Assembly: GCA_021502835.1 (NCBI GenBank)
Contig: JAKFGP010000015.1
Location: 1 to 64,000 of the forward strand
Length of the DNA: 64,000 bases
Source of the DNA: Streptomyces thinghirensis
Lineage (GTDB): Bacteria > Actinomycetota > Actinomycetia > Streptomycetales > Streptomycetaceae
Direction: 5' to 3'
The notes beneath the pieces were generated by a model that saw nothing but the letters and a program-made list of their open reading frames with translations, was not told the origin of the DNA and ran no database searches. Below, piece by piece: positions 39,252 to 49,569 of this stretch. The translations under genes and the position numbers were made by a program. Every line of letters starts with the position of its first letter. Positions within the stretch are counted from its first letter, which is position 1.

Positions 39252-39721
39252 TGCAGGTCCGTCACGCGGGGACCTATCGGGCGGTCACGGAATGCCTGCG
39301 GCGGCACTGCGCGAGGTTTTGTGGGGGTTCGGGTAGCGCGTTCTGTTTCGTCGTGGGTCGGGGGGCGCGCCGGGGGATGTCCGTCCTCCGGGACGGCGCG
39401 GAAATCGGTCGGCCACAGAAGTGCGGGCGATGTGTTGACGCGCCAACCACCGCGGAGCGAACCCCCCGACACGCCCCTCCACGCCGCACGCGGCTCTCCG
39501 TCCGACCCGCCCAGAGTACGGGTAGTCGTGTCGTCGTGCCGTGGTTCTCCGTCCCGCCGCTGCGGGTAGTCGTGCCGTCGTGCGCGGTTGTCCGTCCCGC
39601 CGCTGCGGGCAGTCCTGCCGCTGGGGCGGCACGGGTGGGCGCAGCGGCACCCCGTGGCGCCGGGCCGCGTGACCCACCCCGGCCCGCTCCCACGCCGGGC
39701 GCCCCGTGAACGCCAGTCACC
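39252..39721. other. Intergenic region with tandem repeats
   Basis: 470 bases without a recognisable gene, upstream of the DUF202 pair. The left part may hold the promoter of that operon. The right part carries the repeat at 39520. Confidence 0.5.
39520..39650. repeat. Tandem GC-rich repeat, about 44-base unit
   Basis: Unit one is 39520-39563 and unit two 39564-39606; both begin GGGTAGTCGTG and end CCGTCCCGCCGCTGC. A third partial unit starts at 39607 with GGGCAGTCCTGCCGC and continues GGGGCGGCACGGGTGGGCGC. From memory, similar intergenic elements recur in many Streptomyces genomes. Confidence 0.7.
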
Positions 39722-40235
39722 TCACCCCCGCCAAGTCCGCAGCCGCGCGTACGCGTCCAATCCGTCCGGCACCCACTCCCCACTCCCCGAGGCGCCGTTC
39801 CACCTCCGCCTCCGTGAGGAACCCGTGCCAGGCCACCTCCTCCACCTGCGGAGCAACCGGCCCTCGCAGCGCACCGTCGTACACCCCGCCGACCACCAGG
39901 TCCGCCCGGCGCCGTCGTCGTACAGGAACTTGAAGAGGAACTCCGGGCGCGGCAGCCCCGTCACCCCCAGTTCCTCCTCCGCCTCCCGCAGTGCCGCGTC
40001 GTCGTAGGACTCGCCCGCGCCCACCACCCGCCGACGAACATGTCGTACAGGGACGGAAACACCAGCTTCGTCGCCGTGCGGCGGTGGACGAAAGACGCGT
40101 CCGGCCGGATCCCGGGCGAACACGAACACGCAGCGGTGACGCAAGCCCTGGGCGTACACGTCGCCCCCGCCGGGACTGCCCGGTGACGCGGTCGTTCTCG
40201 TCGACGATGTCGAGGATCTCGTCAGCAGCGCTCAT
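39722..40235 (-). CDS. NUDIX hydrolase
   Basis: Hydrolyses a nucleoside diphosphate-linked or isoprenoid-type substrate. MSAADEILDIVDENDRVTGQ is the IPP-isomerase-like NUDIX start; RHRCVFVFARDPAGRVFV and FPSLYDMFVGGVVGAGES lead into the NUDIX box GESYDDAALREAEEELGV (39985-40040), with all box acids present. The end is DGLDAYARLRTWRG. About 170 residues. ATG 40235. Four breaks. Confidence 0.86.
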
Positions 40236-40448
40236 CGGTCCATCCAAGCAGCGGCCACGTCCTCGCCGAGGAAATGGGGAGGGTGGTGTGGCGGTATGGG
40301 GCAAGTTCCTTTGGTGTCAGGTCAGTTGACGCGTGTAACGGGCTGCCGGGCCTTGACGGAAAGCGTTGGCTGCCGCTTTGCTGTGCGTGATCAGTTCATG
40401 GCAGACCGGCTACGACGACCTACCGCGTCGCGTGAGGAAGTTCCCGCG

Positions 40449-41401
40449 GTGTCCCCACCTCCGCCTCCCCTCGGCCGCGGCCGCAAACGCGCGGCCCAGG
40501 CCTTCGACGACGCCCTCGACGACGCCGAACTCGCCTCCGCCCGTGCCGCGTTGGTCCAGGGACGATGGCAGTCCGCCCGCTCCCTGCTGGTCCACACGGG
40601 GGACGACTGGGACCGCCGCGGGCACCGGGTGACCGTGCTCGCCAAGAGCCCTACAGCGCCCCCTGGGCCCGTGAGTGGCTGCTGGCCGAGCCCGATTCCG
40701 CCGACGCCTCGGTACTGCTCGCCCTCGCGCTGGTCCACCGCGCCCTGCGCGGCAAGGGAGAAGCCCGCCCGGGTCCGGGAGGTGTGCCGGGGACGCCGCC
40801 GCGCTCGTCCCGACTGATCCGACGCCCTGGCTCGGGCTTCTCCTGCTGGAGCGTTCGCTCGGCGCGGTGGACGAGGTCGTCCGGATCTTCGAGGCGGTGC
40901 GGGCGCGATACGCCGATCACCACCACGCCCATCACCTGATGGTGGCCCGGCTCTCCGAACGCGGCGGCGACGGCGGTGCCGACCCCTGCACGAGGTGTAC
41001 GACTTCGCCAACTGGGCCGCCGAGCAGGCCCCCGCCGACTCCCCCGCTGGCCATCCTCCCGGTCGTCGCGCACGCCGAGCGCTACCGCGTGCTTCGCCGC
41101 CGCCGGCCACGAGTCCGCCGACCCCGAACGCCTGTGGCCTACTGGGTCGGCCGCCGTGCCCGGCTGGTGATGAAGGCGGCCTTCGACTGGTGGCTGGAGT
41201 GGGAGCAGGACGGCCACCCGCGCCGGCTGATCGACCTCAACTTCCTCGCCCACGCCAACCTACGAGGGCCGCGGCGCCGAGGCCGCCGCCCTGTTCCACC
41301 GCATCGGCGAACATGTCACGCCCGCCCCCTGGTCGTACCGGACCGCGACCCGTACGCCGCCTTCCGAGCCGCCCGCGCGAGGTGCGCTCGGCACGGCCTG
41401 A
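40449..41401 (+). CDS. Hypothetical TPR-like protein
   Basis: About 315 residues with no family I can name. SARAALVQGRWQSARSLLVH, TPWLGLLLLERSLGAVDEVV and PVVAHAERYRVLAAAGHE look like helical-repeat (TPR-like) units, and a later part reads FDWWLEWEQDGHPRRLIDLN and AALFHRIGEHVTPAPWSY, ending ARALGTA. GTG 40449 has GAGGAAG ten bases upstream; ATG 40398 would add 17 residues. No signal or membrane segment. An APC permease follows after 32 bases, suggesting co-transcription. Seven breaks. Confidence 0.65.
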
Positions 41402-41433
41402 CACCCCGACGAACGAGAGAAGGACGTCCTCCG

Positions 41434-42968
41434 ATGACCACGGGCAGTTCGAGCAGGGAGCAGATCCGCGAGCGGTGGCGACATCAGCACCTTCAAGGGG
41501 CAGGAGCGGGCGCTGCGCGCCGACCGCTCGGTACCGGGGGCCTGCTACTCTCCGTGCTGGCCGCCACCGCCCCGCTGATAGGTGGTCGCCGGGTCATGCC
41601 CACCACGTTCGCGGTGATGGGCATCGTCGGGCAGCCGCTGCTCTTCGTGCTGCTGGGCGTGGTGCTGATCCTGTTCAGCATCGGTACGCCGAGATGAGCC
41701 GGCACGTCCACAACGCGGGGGCCTTCTACGCGTACATCTCCCGCGGACTCGGCGGCACCGCCGGCGCGAGCGCCGCCATGGTCGCGCTGGTCGCCTACAA
41801 CGCACTCCAGGTCGGCATCTACGGCATCTTCGGCTTCGAGGTCTCGGGCTCCTGGCCACCTACGCCGACCTGGAGGTCGCCTGGTGGGTACCGGCGCTGC
41901 TGGCCGTGCTAGCGGTCGGCACGCTGGGCTGGCTAAGATCGACGTCAACGCGCGCGTGCTGGGTGTCCTGCTGCTCATCGAGGTCGCGCTCGTGGTCGTG
42001 TTCGACATCGCCGCCGTCGCTGATCCGGGGGCGCAGGGCTGTCGCTGCACGCCTTCAACCCCGACACCCTGACGGGAGCGGGCGTGGGGACCGCGCTGTT
42101 TGCTGCATCGCCGCCTTCCTCGGCTTCGAGCAGGCGCCCGTGTGCGCCGAGGAGACCAGCCGGCCGCACGTGCTCGTGCCGCGTGTCATGTTCCTCGCGG
42201 TGGGCGGGGTCGCGGTCTTCTTCGCGCTCAGCAGCTGGGCCCTGACCGTCGCCACCGGACCCGACAAGATCGTCGGCACCGCGCAGGAACAGAGCGCCGG
42301 GCTCCTGTTCTTCCTCACCGAGGACCGGCTGGGCGGCACCTTCACCGACGTCCTGCACGTGCTCTTCGTGACCGGCATGTTCGCCGCCCTGCTCAGCTTC
42401 CACAACGTCGTCGCCCGGTACGCCTTCGCCATGGGCGGGAGGGGCTGCTGCCCGCCGCCTTCGGGCGGACCAGCGGCTCCAGCGGCGCCCCGGGCACCGG
42501 CTCGCTGCTCCAGACCGCCGTGTCCGCGGTCGTGGTCATCGGCTTCGCGATCGCCGACGACAAACCGAACGGCGACCCGACCCAGCCCGTGCTGCACCTG
42601 TTCACCTGGGGCGGCAACATCGGGGCCCTCGGCGTGATCGTGCTGATGGCCGCGGCCCGTTCTCCGTCGTCGCCTTCTTTCGTCCGCCGTGGCGCCGCCG
42701 GCACCCAGGGCGTGCGGCTGGCCACCTCCACCGTCGCGGGCCTGGCCCTCGTGGTGATCGCCGGCTACACGGTCAAGGACTTCGACGTCCTCGTCGGCGC
42801 GGGCCCCGGACTCCTCCCTGAGCTGGATGCTGCCCGGCATCATCGGCCTCCGCCGCGATCGCGGGGCTCGTCCAGGGCCTCGTCCTGCGTTCCCGCGCAC
42901 CCGAGCGGCACGCCCGCATCGGCCAGGGCAACGAGGCGTTCCAGCTGGACAAGGCGGCGTCATCCTGA
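41434..42968 (+). CDS. APC-family amino acid permease
   Basis: A 12-helix permease. After breaks the N-terminus reads DISTFKGQERALRADRLGTG, then VMPTTFAVMGIVGQPLLFVL, GYAEMSRHVHNAGAFYAYIS and RGLGGTAGASAAMVALVAYN of the APC fold. Further: GFEQAPVYAEETSRPHVLVP (the window has Cys for Tyr), LFVTGMFAALLSFHNVVARY and LLQTAVSAVVVIGFAIADD. The end is LDKAASS. ATG 41434. About 510 residues. Nine breaks. Substrate unknown. Confidence 0.86.
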
Positions 42969-42971
42969 CCC

Positions 42972-44021
42972 TCACGGGGACGCCGAGGGCGTGAGATCCG
43001 GGGCGGCGAGCGTGAAGGCGCCCTCCCGGGCCACCTCCGTACCGCCGGTACCGGACGCGCACGTCGACCGGCGTTCCGGGGGCGGCGGACAAGGGCGGGA
43101 AGCGTGACGGTGAGGCGCAGGTGGTCGGGCCGTGACCCGGGGAGTGCGGTGAAGGGGCCCGGCACGCTCACCCCGTCGACGGACACGCCGCCGTCGCGGA
43201 GCAGCTCGGCGTGGTCGAAGTACGTGCCGCGCAGCTCGATCGGGATCACCTCGCCGGGCCGGGCGGTTCCGTCCGGGTCCCGCGTCCACCGCGGCGATCC
43301 CGTACGCGCGCACGCCGGGGCACCGTCCGGTGCGCTCCCGAGCCGCACCGTGGCGCCGGGATGTTGTGCGTGGAACTGCAGCGAGGCCGGTGAGTACGGC
43401 ATAGGCGGCGCGGCCCTTGCAGCCGTCCGGGCGTCCCGCCAGCTCCGCGTGGTCGCGGGCCGCCGTCCCCCAGCTGCCGCCCCGGCCCTGCACCGCCAGG
43501 CGGCCGTTGGCCAGACCGCGCAGCAACCGCCAGTCGTCGGTCGGGGGCAGCGGCGGGATCGTGCGCAGGACGTCCGCGCACCCGGTGGCGGGAGTGCGGA
43601 GCCGGTCGTAGAGGCCGGCCGGGTCCGGTACGGCGTCCGTGTCGGGGAGGCGGGGCCGGGCGGGAGCCAGGCGGGGGCGGTGGGGAGGCGGTGTGCCGTC
43701 GTCCTTCGCCGGCCGGTCCGAGCGGGGCGTGGGCGTCGGGACGGCGAGGGTGGGCGGTGGTGGCTGTGACGGACGGTCGGGTACCGGTGCGCCCACCGGG
43801 CCGCCGCTGCCGTCGGGGCGCCAGGAAGGGGCGGGCTCGGAGGATCCGGCCGCTCTGCGCGGCGTACCGTCCGGGCCGCCGTTCGACAGCCCGCCCGCCA
43901 CGCTCACGTCCCGGCCGCCACTGGGTGGTCCGGCTTCACCGGCGACACAGGAGGCCGCGACCACCGCCACCGTCCCGGCAAGGCACAGACCCGCGACCCG
44001 CGTACCGAGCGAAACCCCCAT
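42972..44021 (-). CDS. Hypothetical secreted lipoprotein
   Basis: MGVSLGTRVAGLCLAGTVAV then VAASCVAGEA is a lipoprotein signal (lipobox AAS-C). A Pro/Ser-rich spacer (about 80 residues) leads to a soluble domain: DPAGLYDRLRTPATGCADVL, IPPLPPTDDWRLLRGLANGR, AVQGRGGSWGTAARDHAELA and, across breaks, IELRGTYFDHAELLRDGGVS and VDGVSVPGPFTALPGSRPDH. The end is FTLAAPDLTPSASP. I do not recognise the domain. ATG 44021. Six breaks. Transcribed toward the APC permease. Confidence 0.65.
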   Translation of the reverse strand: MGVSLGTRVAGLCLAGTVAVVAASCVAGEAGPPSGGRDVSVAGGLSNGGPDGTPRRAAGSSEPAPSWRPDGSGGPVGAPVPDRPSQPPPPTLAVPTPTPRSDRPAKDDGTPPPHRPRLAPARPRLPDTDAVPDPAGLYDRLRTPATGCADVLRTIPPLPPTDDWRLLRGLANGRLAVQGRGGSWGTAARDHAELAGRPDGCKGRAAYAVLTGLAAVPRTTSRRHGAARERTGRCPGVRAYGIAAVDAGPGRNRPARRGDPDRAARHVLRPRRAAPRRRRVRRRGERAGPLHRTPRVTARPPAPHRHASRPCPPPPERRSTCASGTGGTEVAREGAFTLAAPDLTPSASP

Positions 44022-44111
44022 GACGCCCCCGACGTGACCGCCCCGGACGCGCACCGGGAGTCTCCCATCATCCGGGTGCGCCCTCCGCCAGGGAAGTACC
44101 GGGGGAGTGGC

Positions 44112-45164
44112 TCAGGAGCCGGAGGCCGCGCCGAAGATCCAGCAGCACCTTGCAGGACCGGCTCCGGTCCGCGGCCAGCACGAACGCCGACTCCGCTTCC
44201 CGGACCGGCACCACCGTGCTGACCAGCGCGTCGAACGCGGGCTCGGCCGCGAGCAGTTCCAGCGACTCGTCGAACTCGTCGTCGAAGCGGAACGCTCCGC
44301 GCAGCTCGATCTCCCGGCTCACCACCAGGTTCCCGGCGAAGGGGCTCTGCCCCGGCGGCAGCATGCCGAGCTGCACGACGACACCGCCGCGCCGGACCAG
44401 TCGCAGGCAGGTGTCCAGCCCCGCGGCCACCCCGAGGCCTCGATCGCCGTGTCCACCCCGGCCGGCCACCCGGCGTCTTCGGGTGCGTCGGCCAGTACGA
44501 GGCTGTCGGCGCCGGCGGCACGCGCGTACTCCAGGGCGGCGGGCAGCGGGTCCGTCACCGTCACGTGCGCCGCGCCCGCCGCCTTCGCCGCCGCGACCAC
44601 CAGGCAGCCGATCGGCCCGGCGCCGGTGACCAGCAGGTGCCGGCCGGTCAGGTCCCCGGCCCGGCGTACGGCGTGCAGGGGCGACGGAGAGAGGCTCCGC
44701 GAGGGCGGCCCGGCGCGGGTCGAGGCCGGCGGGCAGGGGGCGCAGCTGTTCGGCTGGGACGATGATCCGCGCCGCGAAACCGCCCTGGACGTGCAGGGAC
44801 CGGGCAGCGCTGCCCGGGTGGCGGGTGTCCCGGCAGCCGTTGCGCCCGCCCGTCCGCGCACTCCGGGCACACCCCGCACGGGGTCGCCGGGTGCACGGCG
44901 ACGGCCGTACTGGCGGCCGGGCCCGGCGCGTCCCCTGTCCGTGTCCGGGGGCCGTATGCCGACTGTTCCGACCACCTCGTGTCCCAACAGCATCGGCTCC
45001 TTCAGGCGGAAGTCGCCGACCCCGCCGTGCCGCCAGTAGTGCAGGTCCGGAGCCGCACACGCCGCCGTAGCGGACGGCGACCAGCGCCTCGCCGGGGCCG
45101 GGGCGGGGACCGGCAGTTCCTCGACGCGCAGATCGCCGGCGCCGTGGATGACACAGCCGAGCAT
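44112..45164 (-). CDS. Zinc-dependent L-idonate 5-dehydrogenase-like enzyme
   Basis: Last gene of the gluconate operon. MLGCVIHGAGDLRVEELPVP; catalytic zinc in CGSDLHYWRHGGVGDFRLKE and GHEVVGTV; structural-zinc Cys in TPCGVCPECADGRRNGC; cofactor loop GRHLLVTGAGPIGCLVVAAA; then VVVQLGMLPPGQSPFAGNLV and SREIELRGAFRFDDEFDESL. End LGAASGS. About 345 residues. The tyrosine-tryptophan after GSDLH is characteristic of sorbitol/idonate dehydrogenases. It probably converts L-idonate to 5-ketogluconate. ATG 45164. Seven breaks. Confidence 0.83.
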
Positions 45165-45214
45165 CGAAGCCGTCCTCCTCGGGGCGAGTGGGACAAACGG
45201 ATCGCGTGCGGGGT

Positions 45215-45976
45215 TCACAGGACGCTCGTCATGCCGCCGTCGACGATACAGGATCTGTCCGCCGACGAAGTCCGCGGCGGACGAGGCCAGGAGCAGCAGC
45301 CCGCCCACCGGGTCCTCCCGTACGGCCCCAGCGGCCGGCCGGAGTGCGCCGGCGACCCAGGCGCTGAACTCCTCGTCCTCGACGAGGGGCCGGGTCAGTT
45401 CCGTCTCGATGTAGCCGGGACCGAGACCGTTGACCTGGACGCCGTACGGGCCCCAGTCCGCGCACATGCCCTTGGTGAGCATCTTCCAGCGCGCCCTTGG
45501 TGGCCGCGTAGGGGCGCGATGCCCGGACGGACCACCTCGCTCTGCAGCGCGAGCAGATGTTGACGATCTTGCCGTGGCCGCGTTCCGTCATCCGGCGCGC
45601 CGCCTCCGGCCACCAGGAAGGCGCTCGTGAGATTGGTGTCCAGGATGCGGTGCCAGTCGGCGTCGGCGAACTCCAGCAGGGGCGCCCGGGTTGCATGCCG
45701 GCGTTGTTGACCAGGATGTCGAGCGGGCCCACCCGCTCCTCGACCTCCGCGATCCCGGCCGCCACGGACGGACCGTCGGTCACGTCGAACACGGCCGTGT
45801 GGACGTCGCCGGGGAGGCCGGCGGCGGCCGCGGTGAGGCGGTCGGCGTCGCGTCCGTTGAGGACCACCCGGCAGCCGGCCTCCGCCAGGCCCCGGGCGAG
45901 GGCCAGCCCGATGCCCCGGCTGGAACCGGTCACCAGGGCCGTGCGCCCGCCGATGTCGAAGGGGGTGAGCCGTCAT
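45215..45976 (-). CDS. SDR oxidoreductase, gluconate 5-dehydrogenase-like
   Basis: A classical 250-residue SDR. RTALVTGSSRGIGLALARGL binds NAD(P); DILVNNAGMQRRAPLLEFAD, the catalytic Ser in NICSLQSEVVRP, the YAATKGALKMLTKGMC segment with Tyr and Lys, and GPGYIETELTRPLVEDEEFS follow. End ILYVDGGMTSVL. The RRAPL...DWHRILDTNL sequence is close to IdnO-type gluconate 5-dehydrogenases, which interconvert 5-ketogluconate and gluconate. ATG 45976. Five breaks. The next upstream gene is gntP, 34 bases away. Confidence 0.87.
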
Positions 45977-46009
45977 CGTCGTACTCCTGAATGACGTCGC
46001 GTAGTGCGG

Positions 46010-47409
46010 CTATATGACCAGTGACAGGAGCAGGACGAGGCGCCCGCGACCACCGAGATGATCGTCTCCATGACGGACCAGGTCTTGATGGTCTGGCCGA
46101 CGTTCAGGCCGAAAGTACTCCTTCACCAGCCAGAAACCCGCGTCGTTGACGTGGCTGAAGAAGAGCGAACCGGCGCCGATGGCCAGCACCAGCAGGGCCG
46201 CGTGCGTCGTCGACATGTCGGCCGCCAGCGGCGCGACGGGGCCGGCCGCCGAGACGGTCGCCACGGTCGCCGAACCCGTGGCCAGCCGGATCGCCACCGC
46301 GATCAGCCAGGCCAGCAGCAGGGCCGGGATCGACCAGTCCTCGGAGATCTCCAGGATCATCTGGCCCACGCCGGAGTCGATCAGCGTCTGCTTGAAGCCG
46401 CCGCCCGCGCCGACGATCAGCAGGATGCCCGCGATGGGCGCGAGCCCCTTCTCGACCAGGCCCGAGAGGCGCTCCTTGCCGAACCCGGCCGGACGCAGCA
46501 GCGTGAAGTGCCGACGATCACGGAGGCGAGCAGGGCGATCAGCGGGTTGCCGATCACGTCGAAGGTGCGCTGCACCAGGTTCTCCCGGGTCGTCGACGAT
46601 GATGTCGACGAGCGCCTTGGCCAGCATCAGCACGACCGGCAGCAGGATCGTGGCCAGGGTCGCGCCGAAGCCGGGGCGCTTCTCCAGCTCCCTCCGAGGC
46701 GCGCTGCGGGATCATGCGGTCGGGGGCCGGGGACGTCCACCCAGCGGGCCGCGTACTTCGAGAACAGCGGACCGGCGATGATCACCGTCGGGATGGCGAT
46801 CAGGGACACCCAGCGCAAGCGTCACACCGAGTTGGCACCGACCGCGTCGATGGCGACCAGCGGGCCGGGATGCGGCGGGACCAGACCATGCATCACGGAC
46901 AGACCGGCCAGCGCCGGGATGCCGATGCGCATCAGGGGGTAGTTGCCGCGCTTGGCGACCATCAGGACGACCGGGATCAGCAGGACGATGCCGACCTCGA
47001 AGAACAGCGGCAGTCCGATGACGGAGGCGATGAGCACCATCGTCCACGGCATCGAACGCGGGCTGGCCTTGGCGAGGATGGTGTCCACGATCTGGTCGGC
47101 GCCGCCGGAGGTCGGCGAGCATCTTGCCGAGGATCGCGCCGAGGGCGATCAGCACGCCGACACCCGCGACGGTGGAGCCGAGCCCGGCGGTGAAGCTGGT
47201 GATGACCTTGTCCAGCGGCGCCCCGGCGAACGCGCCGAGCGCCAGTGACCCGATGGTCAGCGACAGGAGGCATGCAGCTTGAACTTGGTGATCAGCAGGA
47301 CGATGACGGCGATGCCCAGGAGCACGGCGATGCCCAGCTGGGCATGGCCGGCCGAGGTGATCGGCTCGACGGTGTCCGCTGCCAGTATCTCGACGCTGAG
47401 TCTGGTCAC
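46010..47409 (-). CDS. gntP: Gluconate:H+ symporter (GntP family)
   Basis: A 12-plus-helix carrier taking gluconate (or idonate) in with protons. Landmarks: LGIAVLLGIAVIVLLITKFK, LHAFLSLTIGSLALGAFAGA, DKVITSFTAGLGSTVAGVGV, IALGAILGKMLADSGGADQI, GLPLFFEVGIVLLIPVVLMV, VMHGLVPPHPGPLVAIDAVG, RLATGSATVATVSAAGPVAP and SLFFSHVNDAGFWLVKEYFG. End GALVLLLSLVI. About 465 residues, normal. GTG 47409 follows GGGGAA. Six breaks. Confidence 0.93.
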
Positions 47410-47496
47410 GGTGGTTCCCCTTGCGGTGATGGGGATTCGGGGAGATCGGGGCCGTGTCCGCGCTATGGCGGCACGACCCCGGGGGAGGTGTGGGGG

Positions 47497-48027
47497 TTAC
47501 TGGGCCGGCTCGGGAAGGTCGGTCAGGGCGTTCAGCGCCCGTTCGGCGATCTCCTCCGGGGTGCCGGCGACGTCCACCGCGACTCCCGCCTCGTCCGGCT
47601 CCAGGGGCTGGAGCGTGGCGAACTGGGGAGTCGAGCAGGGCCGTCGGCATGAAGTGCCCCTGCCGTTGCGACATCCGCTCCCTCGATCAGCTCGCGGCTG
47701 CCCGTGAGGTGTACGAAGACGACACCGGGAGCGCCGGCCCGCAGCCGGTCGCGGTACGACCGCTTCAGCGCCGAACTGCTCACCACCCCGCCAGGCCCCC
47801 GCCCGCCCGTGCGCCCAGTCGCCGATGGCGTCCAGCCAGGGCCAACGGTCCTCGTCGGTGAGCGGGGTGCCGGCCGTCATCTTGGAGATGTTGGCCGGCG
47901 GGTGGAAAGTCGTCGCCCTCGGCGTAGGGAACGCCGAGCCGGGCCGCGAGCAGGGGGCCGATGGTGGTCTTACCGGTGCCCGCTACGCCCATGACCACGA
48001 CGACATGGGGGTGTGCAGTCGCTGCAT
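47497..48027 (-). CDS. gntK: Gluconokinase
   Basis: Phosphorylates gluconate to 6-phosphogluconate, feeding the pentose phosphate pathway. Read across a break, VVVVMGVAGTGKTTIGPLLA is the Walker A start; then RLGVPYAEGDDFHPPANISK, KMTAGTPLTDEDRWPWLDAI, SCSALKRSYRD-like (window SSSALKRSYRD), FVHLTGSRELIEGRMSQRQG and HFMPTALLDSQFATLQPLEP. About 175 residues, normal. ATG 48027. First gene of the operon; the divergent gntR starts at 48165. Five breaks. Confidence 0.93.
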
Positions 48028-48164
48028 CGCACTCTCGCTGTCTGCTGTCTTCGTCGACACGTGATGTCGACGCAACTGAAACCCATTAGGTACGACGAAT
48101 TCAAGAGTCTGTGACATATAAGTCTGACTTTTTGTTCCCGTGATCTGACCCGTACGCTGAGTGC
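48028..48164. promoter_or_regulatory. Divergent promoter region gntK/gntR with possible GntR operator
   Basis: This 137-base gap is AT-rich compared with its surroundings and contains AGTCTGTGACATATAAGTCT followed by GACT, a loosely symmetric element at about 48108-48131. A GntR dimer site controlling both directions is expected here. Confidence 0.45.
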
Positions 48165-48866
48165 ATGAGCACACCGGGCCGGGGGCTGCACGGCCGCGTA
48201 CTGGACACCCTCGGGCCCGCGATCACAGCGGGCGAGTACCCTGCGGGCAGCGTTCTGCGCACGGACGAGCTGGCACAGCGTTTCGAGGTGTCGCGCTCCG
48301 TGATGCGGGAGGCCGTGCGGGTGCTGGAGTCCATGCACCTGGTCGAGTCGCGCTGCCGCGTGGGCGTCACCGTCCTGCCCGAGTGCGAGTGGAACGTCTA
48401 CGACCCGCAGGTCATCCGCTGGCGCCTGGCCGGCTCCGAACGCCGCGGCAACTGCGCTCCTTGACCGTGCTGCGCTCGGCCGTCGAACCGGTGGCGGCGG
48501 GCCTGGCGGCACGGCACGCCACGTCCGAGCAGTGCGCCGAGCTGACCGAGTGCGCGCTCGGCATGGTCGCCAACTCGCGCGGCCACAAACTGGAGGCGTA
48601 CCTCTTCCACGACGTGGCCTTCCACCGCGTCATCCTGACCGCCTCCGGCAACGAGATGTTCGCCCGCCTCGGCGGCGTCGTCGCCGAGGTCCTGGCCGGT
48701 CGCACCCACCACGACGTGATGTTAGAGGACCCCGACCCGGCCGCCGTCACCCTGCACGTCCAGGTCGCCGAGGCGGGTGCGGGCACGGGACGCCGAGCGC
48801 GCCGAGCGGCTGACCCGGGAGATCACCGTCGGGGCGCTGCAGGAACTGGACATCCTGGCGCCCTGA
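48165..48866 (+). CDS. gntR: GntR-family gluconate operon repressor
   Basis: FadR-subfamily regulator. MSTPGRGLHGRVLDTLGPAI, then GEYPAGSVLRTDELAQRFEV and SRSVMREAVRVLESMHLVES form the winged helix; NVYDPQVIRWRLAG opens the FCD domain. AVEPVAAGLAARHATSEQCA, YLFHDVAFHRVILTASGNEM and ARLGGVVAEVLAGRTHHDVM carry the FCD metal/ligand-site His and Asp. End LQELDILAP. About 233 residues. ATG 48165. Breaks near 48445 and 48780. It probably binds gluconate or 6-phosphogluconate. Confidence 0.9.
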
Positions 48867-48884
48867 AGGCCCTGCCGGGCGGAT

Positions 48885-49259
48885 CTACGCCAGGAACTCC
48901 CCGTCGACGTACACCCACGTCCCGTCGACGCGCTCGAACCGGCTCCGCTCGTGCAGCGAAGCCACAGCGTAGGACGCGCGGAACGTCACGGTCCCGGCGG
49001 AGTGGAAGGCGGACCCGTCGCTCGTGCCCAGGATCTCCAGACCGGTCCACCGCATCCCGCGATCGAGGTCGAGGCGCTCGGGACGCGTCCTCGGGTGCCA
49101 CGTCCGCAGCAGGTAGCCGCCGTCCAGGCGCACGAAGGCGCTGTAGCGCGAACGCATCAGGGCCTCGGCGGTCGGCGCGGAGGCGGCTCCCGCGTGGAAG
49201 CGGCCGCAGCACTTCTCGTACGGCTCGGACAGCCCGCACGGGCAGGAAGGCGTGGTCAT
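48885..49259 (-). CDS. YchJ/UPF0225 family protein (SEC-C metal-binding)
   Basis: About 124 residues, unbroken. MTTPSCPCGLSEPYEKCCGR has the SEC-C type Cys set that binds zinc. Then EALMRSRYSAFVRLDGGYLL, RTWHPRTRPERLDLDRGMRW, TGLEILGTSDGSAFHSAGTV and FRASYAVASLHERSRFERVD match the YchJ-like fold. ATG 49259; ATG 49268 would add three residues. Role unknown. Confidence 0.88.
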   Translation of the reverse strand: MTTPSCPCGLSEPYEKCCGRFHAGAASAPTAEALMRSRYSAFVRLDGGYLLRTWHPRTRPERLDLDRGMRWTGLEILGTSDGSAFHSAGTVTFRASYAVASLHERSRFERVDGTWVYVDGEFLA

Positions 49260-49334
49260 GGCGGCCATTGTGCCCGGTCCGGGACACGCCCCGGAAAAGC
49301 AGAAGACCCCTGCCGCAGCAGGGGTCTCGACTGG

Positions 49335-49419
49335 TGTCCGAGGGGGGACTTGAACCCCCACGCCCGATAAAGGGCACTAGCACCTCAAGCTAGCGCGTCT
49401 GCCATTCCGCCACCCGGAC
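49335..49419 (-). tRNA. tRNA-Leu (anticodon GAG)
   Basis: On the minus strand the gene starts GTCCGGGTGGCGGAATGGCA and has acceptor stem GTCCGGG/CTCGGAC with one G-U pair. The anticodon stem CTAGC/GCTAG encloses loop TTGAGGT, anticodon GAG (49384-49386). A long variable arm (GTGCCCTTTATCGGGC) is typical of tRNA-Leu. The T-arm is GGGGGTTCAAGTCCCCC. The CCA end is encoded (49332-49334). Confidence 0.95.
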
Positions 49420-49569
49420 AAGGTGTATCTGTCGTGCGGGGCTATTGCCCGCGGCGACGACGTAAACATTACCAGGCTTTCCGGGGTGGCCGATCACCCC
49501 TCCTTGGGCCCGGACGGTCCGGGGAGGAGGATGAGGGGACCCACCAGCAGTGACAGCGGGAGGAACCAC

